From NCBI GenBank assembly GCA_009840005.1, contig VXOR01000092.1:1-64000 (forward strand): a DNA stretch of 64,000 bases, given 5' to 3'. This stretch comes from Gemmatimonadota bacterium (GTDB lineage: Bacteria > Latescibacterota > UBA2968 > UBA8231). Below are positions 35,200 through 41,340 of this stretch, in pieces. Position 1 is the first letter of the stretch; each line of letters begins with the position of its first letter. A program made the position numbers and the translations under genes. Under the pieces are notes generated by a model, which saw only the letters and a program-made list of their open reading frames with translations, had not been told where the DNA came from and did no database searches.

Positions 35200-35215
35200 T
35201 GGCACGGAATTTGCA
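35200..35215 (+). promoter_or_regulatory. Sigma-54 promoter, copy B
   Basis: TGGCACGGAATTTGCA matches the sigma-54 consensus fully: GG at 35201-35202 and GC at 35213-35214 with 10 bp between. Predicted start near 35226. It has four upstream palindromes at activator distance. Confidence 0.88.
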
Positions 35216-35245
35216 TACATATCAGTGGAAGGAGAGGCCGAGGCA

Positions 35246-35257
35246 GAAGAAAGGAGG
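35246..35257 (+). promoter_or_regulatory. Conserved leader element GAAGAAAGGAGG, third copy
   Basis: Identical 12-mer behind promoter B. The following 125 bp contain GC-rich inverted repeats (about 35296-35317 and CGGTAG/CTACCG at 35319-35343), but not the 37-nt hairpin of the peptide genes. Confidence 0.45.
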
Positions 35258-35384
35258 AGATTTCAAACGGACGCCGCACTAGCTAGGGGCCTACTCCCCG
35301 GGGCCTCCCCACGGTCCGGTAGAGCTGCTGCGGCCCTACCGATGATAGTTCCTTTAACCTGATAACCTGACGAGGAGAGTTGCT

Positions 35385-35507
35385 ATGTTGTTATCACATC
35401 GTGCGAAGGACTGGATAGGGGCCGTGTGCTGGATCGTGAGCTTGATGTTGAGCTACGTCGGCATCGTTTTGCTATACCACTTGGCGGCAGGTAGGACGTT
35501 AGTTTGA
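35385..35507 (+). CDS. 40-residue single-helix membrane peptide
   Basis: A 40-residue ORF with GAGGAG upstream, beginning MLLSHRAKDWIGAVCWIVSL and ending HLAAGRTLV. It is essentially one hydrophobic helix after a short basic start. It occupies the first position behind promoter B, where cassette A has a Cys-rich peptide. It may be a degenerate leader that has lost its mature part, or a genuine small membrane peptide. Confidence 0.45.
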   Translation: MLLSHRAKDWIGAVCWIVSLMLSYVGIVLLYHLAAGRTLV

Positions 35508-35518
35508 AGTCTGCTTTT

Positions 35519-35534
35519 TGGCACGGAACGGGTA
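35519..35534 (+). promoter_or_regulatory. Decayed sigma-54 promoter before the second A24 gene
   Basis: TGGCACGGAACGGGTA keeps a full -24 element (GG at 35520-35521), but the -12 TTGC is replaced by GGGT. The preceding CTGCTTTT is the same as before the intact copy at 35200, so it is a duplicated and damaged promoter. Confidence 0.5.
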
Positions 35535-35582
35535 CATATCGTCGGGGCTGGCGAAAGCACCCCGAACTGGAGAGGCCACGGG

Positions 35583-36695
35583 ATGGAAGCCCTGCTTAGT
35601 GATGTGAGTCGCGTATTCTTGTTGGAGTTGACGATGATTTGTGCGCTGACCCTCTGCGGGTGCTATGTAACCTATACCGATATTCACTTTCGCCAGATTC
35701 CCAACGGGGCTAGTTGGGGTTTGGTGGCAGTTGGTGTAATCGGCCAAGGTTTATTCTATGTTTGGGGGGCGGTCGAACTGGCCCAAGTCGGCCTCGTCTT
35801 TTTGGTTGGTTTTGCCGTCAGCTACGTCCTCTATATCTATGGCTTCTGGGCGGCGGGCGATGCCAAATTATTTTGGGCGTTTGTCCTAGTGCTGCCGCCG
35901 ACGCTCTTTCCTTCTACCTCCCTCGCCTCCTTTAACGCGCCGCTTTGGGCGCTGCTGCTCAACGCCTTAGTGCTGACCTGTTTGGTCTTGCTGGGGTTGT
36001 GGGCGGTGTTGCGTCGCGGTCGGTCGGCGGAAGTCAAGGTGGGTTTGGACGCCTCGCAATGGCGGTCTTTAGGCTTGGAGTTGGCCGGCCTGATTGGGCT
36101 GGTGCTGGGTGTTGGCACCTTCCTGCTGGCCGAGACCATGACCTTTGTCGAGGTGATGGTCGCCGTCTTAGTGCTCTATCTGCTCGTGGACCGCTTCGTG
36201 CCCCAAAATTTCCGGCTGACCTTGGCCCTGCCCGGGCTGATCTTGGGCGGCTACACGGCCTTGGCATCTGGCGACTGGCCGATCTATCTGACGCTGTGGG
36301 TCGTCTCTTGGGGCGTGTTCTTCCTCTACCATCTCATCCGGCACCTAGCCCCGCGATTCTTCGTCCAGGCGCTGCCTATTCCGGCATTGCGCGAAGGCAT
36401 GGTGCCGCGTATGGCGATCTACGCTACGGAAAGTGAATACCGTTGTGGTGCCGAGGTCGAGCAAGGGCAAGACGTGCTGTGTTATGCCGGTCGCCCGTTG
36501 ACGAAGGGGCAAGTGCGGACGTTGCACGAAAAATCAGTGGGGGATTCTTTCGCGCCCTTTGGCCATGCGTTGGAAGTGGAACTGGCTGTACCGTTTGCGC
36601 CGATCATTGCCGTCGCTGGGGTATTGACCGTGATCTTGGGCGGCAGTGTGATCCAACCCCTGATCGAGTTGTTTTCTCCGTGGCTACCGTCTTAG
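35583..36695 (+). CDS. A24 prepilin/preflagellin-peptidase-like membrane aspartyl protease, copy B
   Basis: A 370-residue homologue of the protein at 23070, with catalytic Asp33 (YTDIHFRQIPN) and Asp93 (AAGDAKLFW) at identical residue numbers. The same C-terminal plan is kept: a soluble loop (LREGMVPRMAIYATE … GRPLTKGQVRTL) and a last helix after AVPFAPIIAVAG. It has about eight membrane helices. In cassette B it precedes the FMN-binding gene, the reverse of cassette A. Conservation of both aspartates in both copies indicates that proteolysis is the selected function. Confidence 0.78.
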   Translation: MEALLSDVSRVFLLELTMICALTLCGCYVTYTDIHFRQIPNGASWGLVAVGVIGQGLFYVWGAVELAQVGLVFLVGFAVSYVLYIYGFWAAGDAKLFWAFVLVLPPTLFPSTSLASFNAPLWALLLNALVLTCLVLLGLWAVLRRGRSAEVKVGLDASQWRSLGLELAGLIGLVLGVGTFLLAETMTFVEVMVAVLVLYLLVDRFVPQNFRLTLALPGLILGGYTALASGDWPIYLTLWVVSWGVFFLYHLIRHLAPRFFVQALPIPALREGMVPRMAIYATESEYRCGAEVEQGQDVLCYAGRPLTKGQVRTLHEKSVGDSFAPFGHALEVELAVPFAPIIAVAGVLTVILGGSVIQPLIELFSPWLPS

Positions 36696-36705
36696 TGGGG
36701 GACCT

Positions 36706-37317
36706 ATGAATCGGGATAGAAAAGACCCGGTAATGATGGCCTTTGGCGTCTTGTTGGTTGTGTTGCTGCCGACCTTTTTCCTGTTGGCGAGTCGCTATCA
36801 ATCAATAGACGAGCGGGTACAACAGTTGCAGCCCAAGCCCTTGGTGCCCGTGCCGTCCTCTAAAGAACTGTTGGCGCAAGTGCGCCAAGTCGTATCCGAC
36901 AGTACGCTCCAACTCCAACCGGTCTGGGCTGCCGAGCCAGAACCGACTTCTGGCCTAGTGGCCGACTACAACGTCGTGCACGGAGACCAAACGGTCTATC
37001 GACTGGTGCTGTTCCGCTATGATATCGCCTGTAGCGTGTGCCGGGACGTGCTGGCTGCCGCGCTGTACGACGCCGAGGGCGACGCACTGGTGCAGGTCCT
37101 GCTGCTCGACTATTGGGAGGTGCGCGGCGAGCGAGTTGATACCGTGCGCTTTTTGCGCCAATTCGCCGGTCGCCCGGTGGCGGAGGAATTAGCTATTGAG
37201 GCCAATGTCGATGGGATCAGCGGGGCCACGTTTTCCGCCGGGGGCTTAGTCGAACAACTCAACACGGCGGCGGCGTGGGTGCGGGAGCAGCCGCTGGCGA
37301 AGGAGGAAAACCTGTGA
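36706..37317 (+). CDS. Membrane-anchored FMN-binding-domain protein with a CxxC motif, copy B
   Basis: A 203-residue homologue of the protein at 22466. One membrane helix at residues 10-28, dithiol CSVC (Cys109/Cys112) and a flavinylation-like motif ISGATFS, with Thr175 as the predicted FMN attachment residue. The fixed pairing of CxxC and SGAT in both copies points to a dithiol-flavin exchange. The last base of the lead codon overlaps the following thioredoxin gene (GTGA), so the two are co-translated. Confidence 0.73.
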   Translation: MNRDRKDPVMMAFGVLLVVLLPTFFLLASRYQSIDERVQQLQPKPLVPVPSSKELLAQVRQVVSDSTLQLQPVWAAEPEPTSGLVADYNVVHGDQTVYRLVLFRYDIACSVCRDVLAAALYDAEGDALVQVLLLDYWEVRGERVDTVRFLRQFAGRPVAEELAIEANVDGISGATFSAGGLVEQLNTAAAWVREQPLAKEENL

Positions 37318-37853
37318 ACGCGCTCAGACCCAATCGCGGGGCTACGGCCTTGATCGTGGCCACCGGCCTCTTGTTGGGAATGTGTACTTTCCTCGCGGCC
37401 AAGATCGTCAACCCGCCGCCCATTGATCCGCTGGATGTGGAGTTTTGGGATTTGCTGGGTACGCAAGCGGCTGTACTGGAACTAGAAGATCTGACGGGCA
37501 CGGGGCAGGTTTCCAACGCGCCGTTTGCCGGCGAGCCCTATCTGCTGATTTTCGCCGACTCTACTTGCCGTGCCTGCGAGGGCATCTATCCGCACCTGCT
37601 GCGGGCCTCGCAGGTGCAGGGAGTAAATGTCCTGTTGATTGCCTCGGGCGACCGGCAGGCGATGCGCGACAAAGTGGAGGAACACAGTTTTTCGTTTCCC
37701 GTCGCCTTTGATTCCCTGTTGACGGCGAATCCGCCTTTTGCGGTAAACGCTTTTCCTACCGCCGTATGGGTGGATGCCGCAGGCAACGTGGCCAAGGCGG
37801 CTACCGGCGGCCTGCCGGCTGTGGTCGTCATCGGCATGGCTGGCGGGTCTTGA
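37314..37853 (+). CDS. Membrane-anchored thioredoxin-like protein (CRAC), cassette B
   Basis: A 179-residue protein starting at GTG 37314 (GTGA overlap with the FMN-binding gene). The N-terminal anchor is at residues 10-30, the CxxC is Cys85-Arg-Ala-Cys88, and the cis-proline segment is AFPTAVWVD. It aligns throughout with the protein at 24246 (both have KI-x-NPP after the helix), and the CxxC is at the same residue number. The C-terminus is shorter and ends in a glycine-rich tail. It is predicted to face the periplasm. Confidence 0.72.
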   Translation: MNALRPNRGATALIVATGLLLGMCTFLAAKIVNPPPIDPLDVEFWDLLGTQAAVLELEDLTGTGQVSNAPFAGEPYLLIFADSTCRACEGIYPHLLRASQVQGVNVLLIASGDRQAMRDKVEEHSFSFPVAFDSLLTANPPFAVNAFPTAVWVDAAGNVAKAATGGLPAVVVIGMAGGS

Positions 37854-37868
37854 AAGGATGAATGTGCT

Positions 37869-38435
37869 ATGCAATTTGTAACGCTCTTGCGTCGTCCGGT
37901 GGTGTGGACAGTGATAGCCTGTGCGGCGGTCGTGCTCTTTTTGGTGCTGCGCCCGGCTTCGTCGGCGATCTCTCCGGTGGTCTGGACCGAACCCTCGGCC
38001 AATCCGCTTTCCAAGGTGCTGCAACCTGGGGAGGCCGCGCCAGACTTTGCGCTGCCAACGGTGGAGGGCGGCATGGTGGCCTTGAGCACTTTACAGGGAA
38101 AGTCGGCCCTGCTCGTTTTTGTTAATGCGGAATGTCCGTATTGTGAGAAATTAAACAAGGAACTCGAAGCCTTTGAACTGAATGCGGATCAACAACTCGT
38201 ATTCATCTGCACCGGGGAGGAGGGGGCTCGGAAGATCAGCGAGACCTATTCCTTTACGTACCCGGTGTTGATTGACTCGGCTGGCGCAGTCTCACAGGCG
38301 TACAAAACCCCTGGGGTGCCTACGGTGTATCAGATTAATGCCCAAGGGAATGTGGTGGACTTGGTGGTGGGGTGGCCGCCGGCTTGGGAGTTTGTGCGGG
38401 ATTTTGGTCGAGCCCAGCCGAGCGAAGGCTCTTGA
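37869..38435 (+). CDS. Membrane-anchored TlpA/ResA-like thioredoxin (CPYC), cassette B
   Basis: A 188-residue homologue of the protein at 24797. Anchor helix at residues 12-26, APDFALPTVEGGMVALSTLQG, catalytic CPYC (Cys89/Cys92) and cis-proline segment GVPTVYQI. It follows the CRAC thioredoxin by 15 bp. Retention of two different thioredoxins in both cassettes suggests two distinct steps, for example oxidation and isomerisation of disulfides. Confidence 0.82.
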   Translation: MQFVTLLRRPVVWTVIACAAVVLFLVLRPASSAISPVVWTEPSANPLSKVLQPGEAAPDFALPTVEGGMVALSTLQGKSALLVFVNAECPYCEKLNKELEAFELNADQQLVFICTGEEGARKISETYSFTYPVLIDSAGAVSQAYKTPGVPTVYQINAQGNVVDLVVGWPPAWEFVRDFGRAQPSEGS

Positions 38436-38565
38436 GGTAGTTAGCTCAATGACCCCTATGGCCCAGAAAGGAGGTGCTATCACGTGTTCGCAGGTTTTTC
38501 ATTCCAAGTCAGCAGCCCTAACGGTTTGCTGATCCCTTTCCGACCCTTTCGAGGAGGAATGACGT

Positions 38566-38895
38566 ATGCAGTCCTTAACGTTTGTTTTCGAGGCGACGCT
38601 GCTAGCACCACTGGTGGAGTTTGCCACATCGACCAGCGGCCATGTTGAGCCGCGTCAGGGCTTGGCTTTGGGGTGGTTGGGTAGCGTGGTGGCTGGGCTG
38701 GCGGTGATGTTCGGCACGGCCGAGCGGGCGCAGGCCGGCCCTTGCAACACCGGCTGGCACTGCTCCAACTCAATGTGCGCCTTTGATCACCATGGAAATG
38801 GCCTAGCCGCATGGGATGAATACTATGTCCATGATGATAGCGTCGGCGGCAATCACTGCACAAGCACGATTCGTAACTGTAGCTGCCCTCCGTGA
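38566..38895 (+). CDS. Cysteine-rich secreted peptide precursor 5
   Basis: A 109-residue precursor with a longer, diverged leader that still contains the family motif (PRQGLALGWLGSVVAGLAVM) and an AQA-type cleavage site near residue 57. The mature part of about 52 residues has seven Cys (C-x6-C-x4-C … HC-x6-C-x-C), is His/Asp-rich and ends in CSCPP. It shows little similarity to peptides 1 and 4 apart from the leader, as for precursors that share an export signal but differ in product. GAGGAGG lies 9 bp before the ATG. No 37-nt hairpin precedes it. Confidence 0.65.
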   Translation: MQSLTFVFEATLLAPLVEFATSTSGHVEPRQGLALGWLGSVVAGLAVMFGTAERAQAGPCNTGWHCSNSMCAFDHHGNGLAAWDEYYVHDDSVGGNHCTSTIRNCSCPP

Positions 38896-38963
38896 TCTAC
38901 CATCCGGGTATATCGAAGCAGGCCAAATAGGAGGAAAGTCCTGCCGTAAGTGCTGAGACATAT

Positions 38964-39002
38964 AGCCCATGTGGCACTCTAGGGCCGGGTGCCACATGGG
39001 CT
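38964..39002 (+). terminator. Stem-loop between the fifth peptide gene and the FG-GAP gene
   Basis: A 14-bp perfect stem AGCCCATGTGGCAC/GTGCCACATGGGCT with an 11-nt loop and no long T-run. It has the same position and stem length as the hairpin at 18246, but an unrelated sequence. Confidence 0.65.
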
Positions 39003-39092
39003 GGTTATCCTCTGGTCTGCTGAGCCTGTCGTATCATAGAGGTAGAGCATTCGCTTGATTAACATTCTTCCCCACTGCTGGAGAGGTGCATT

Positions 39093-41297
39093 ATGCGCTG
39101 CTTGCTCATTGCGATTGGATTATTGTCGGCTCCACTTGGAGTCTTTGCCTTAACGTGGGATTTTGACGAGGGCACTACGTGGGGCTGGACCGCCCACGAG
39201 AGTGATTTAGACCTAGGCAATGTTAATCCCACCACCGTGTACAGCGAAGTCGAAGCCGGCGTCTGGCGCATTGCGCCGGTGCCGAGCGGGCAACAACCAG
39301 CCATTCGCTTGCTCTCGCCGCTGATTGGGGAAGACTCCGCCCTGTTTGACCGGCTCACCCTCCGGCTACGCATCATTCATGATCGCCCCACCGGGGGGAA
39401 CCTCCTGATGTATTGGTCCAATACTGAGTCCAGACGCCGCAAGCAGGAAGCGGATGGCCGCGGAAGCAGCTTGTCGGGTTTTTATACGCTCCGTTATCAA
39501 TACTATCCCATCGAATGGGAAAACATCACGATAGATATACGCGGCTTGGAAGCTGGTTTGGAAGCCAGACAAGAAGAGCCGATTGCGACCATTTGGGGAG
39601 ATACCTCGCTCGTTTGGCAGGACACCCTCTTCCACTTGCAACTAGACTTGGCGTTAAATACGAACCCCGAGGGGCCGGCCGATCATCCTGAGTTTGTCGA
39701 AATCGATTGGATTGAACTGACGGGGGCCGAAGAGTTGCTGTTTGGGGAATTGCAACCCCGAACGATCGCCGAGGCTGAGTTGCCCGGGGCATTGTTTGCC
39801 GAGCCGCGTTTTTCTGTGTTGGGCCCGAGTATCGGTACTAGCCCATTTTCGCAAGGTGTTTTGGGCGATGTAGATGGCGATGGGGATGACGATCTGGTGG
39901 TGGTCTGGACACACTTCACATTCGTCAAAGTGACCGAAGAGACGTTTGATATGACGACCCAAGCGGGTTGGACGGTCGCGTCCAGCGACGGGTTGGACGG
40001 TTTGATCCCCACCCGACAGGTGCTCCTGCGAGGCGAAGACCTCTTGGGGATTGCAGGGGGCGATTTCAACGGGGATGGGCTGCTCGATCTGGCCTTTAGC
40101 GAGGGTACTCAGGGTCTAGATCAGACCCTCGAATTGTGGCACAATCGGGGCGAGGATGGCTTTGAAACCATCCTCCAGCTATCCGGCGTCTATTTCAAAG
40201 GCCTAGCCGATGGCGATGGCGATGGCGATGTGGACTTGTTGGTCAGGGAGTACGACAACCTATCGGGCCACTTAGTAGGGTCCGAAGTGACTATGTGGCT
40301 CAATGACGGCGCGGGCGGGTTTAGCCACAGCGATCGGTTCGTCCTCGACACCGAAGAGGAGTTCAGGCCTCAGCTACTTGCTGGACAACCCTTGGGTGAG
40401 GCCGTCCGCCTGTTGTGGAACCGAGCGTGCTATGCTGAGGGGGCTCGTCTGAACCAGCCGTGGGCGGCCACCCACTCACCCCCGCTGTTTTTTGACGCTG
40501 CGGTCAATACCTGTGATCTGCACCTGCTCACCGATCTGGATGGGGATGGGGCGGTGGAGTTGGTTGGAACGCCCGAGCGGAATCTATTCTTCGACTTTGA
40601 TCCTGTCGCCACCTATCACGGTTTGGCGCTGTGGCGGGTGGACGCTTCGGGCGGAGTGGAACGCCACGACCTGCTCGGTCCGCAGGTGCTCGTGCCGGAT
40701 AAGGATGGCGTCCTTGCCCATGACTTGACCGGCGATGGTCTGCTGGACTTGGCCGTGGTTGATGTCAACCCGGCGACGGGTCCGGCCCTGATCGTCTTGG
40801 TCGGCCAGCGCGATGGGATGCCGGTCGTCGAAGGGCGCTATCCGCTGCCGGGCGTGGGCGGCCAAGTGCTCGCGGGCGATGTCAACGGCGATGGGGCGAC
40901 TGATCTGGTGGTGCTGGGGCGGAGTGTGGAAGGCGGCGACGGCGGGGCCTTCGTCTTCCTCAACCAAGCCGTTCCAGCCGCTACCGCTGTCGCGGCTGAG
41001 CTGGCGACCACCCCCTCGGCCTTTGCCCTTGGTGCTAACTATCCCAATCCGTTCAATCCGGCCACGACGATCCCCGTATCGGTGGCGGCGGATGCTGGCG
41101 ACGTGGACTTAACCATCTACAACGTCTTGGGGCAGCCGGTGCGCCAGGTGTGGTCGGGTTCGCTGGCGGCGGGTGAGCATCGGCTAACTTGGGATGGTCG
41201 GGATGCCGAGGGGCAAGCCGTCGCCGCTGGGGTCTATTTGTATCGGTTGCAGGCAGGCGACCAAATCCGTATCCGCAAGATGGTCAAACTTGAATAG
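39093..41297 (+). CDS. Secreted FG-GAP/VCBS repeat protein with FlgD-like sorting domain, copy B
   Basis: A 734-residue homologue of the protein at 18354. Signal peptide MRCLLIAIGLLSAPLGVFA, N-terminal jelly-roll-like domain (WDFDEGTTWGWTA … DSALFDRLTLRLR … EIDWIELTGAE), then FG-GAP blades with DxDGDGxxD calcium loops (DVDGDGDDDLVV, DFNGDGLLDLAF, DVNGDGATDLVV). The C-terminal FlgD-like domain starts near residue 648 (YPNPFNPATTIPVSV … VYLYRLQAGDQ). As in cassette A it directly follows a Cys-rich peptide gene and a stem-loop, so peptide plus FG-GAP partner looks like a functional unit. Confidence 0.85.
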   Translation: MRCLLIAIGLLSAPLGVFALTWDFDEGTTWGWTAHESDLDLGNVNPTTVYSEVEAGVWRIAPVPSGQQPAIRLLSPLIGEDSALFDRLTLRLRIIHDRPTGGNLLMYWSNTESRRRKQEADGRGSSLSGFYTLRYQYYPIEWENITIDIRGLEAGLEARQEEPIATIWGDTSLVWQDTLFHLQLDLALNTNPEGPADHPEFVEIDWIELTGAEELLFGELQPRTIAEAELPGALFAEPRFSVLGPSIGTSPFSQGVLGDVDGDGDDDLVVVWTHFTFVKVTEETFDMTTQAGWTVASSDGLDGLIPTRQVLLRGEDLLGIAGGDFNGDGLLDLAFSEGTQGLDQTLELWHNRGEDGFETILQLSGVYFKGLADGDGDGDVDLLVREYDNLSGHLVGSEVTMWLNDGAGGFSHSDRFVLDTEEEFRPQLLAGQPLGEAVRLLWNRACYAEGARLNQPWAATHSPPLFFDAAVNTCDLHLLTDLDGDGAVELVGTPERNLFFDFDPVATYHGLALWRVDASGGVERHDLLGPQVLVPDKDGVLAHDLTGDGLLDLAVVDVNPATGPALIVLVGQRDGMPVVEGRYPLPGVGGQVLAGDVNGDGATDLVVLGRSVEGGDGGAFVFLNQAVPAATAVAAELATTPSAFALGANYPNPFNPATTIPVSVAADAGDVDLTIYNVLGQPVRQVWSGSLAAGEHRLTWDGRDAEGQAVAAGVYLYRLQAGDQIRIRKMVKLE

Positions 41298-41340
41298 ACG
41301 CACGAAGTTGGAGCTGACATGCTGGAGAATTGGAGCTAAC

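Noticed and set aside
17894..38895. Prepilin-type cleavage site in the peptide leaders
   Set aside because: There is no G followed by a hydrophobic stretch with Glu at +5. The leaders look like extended signal peptides ending in AxA, so the link to the A24 peptidases remains only a hypothesis.
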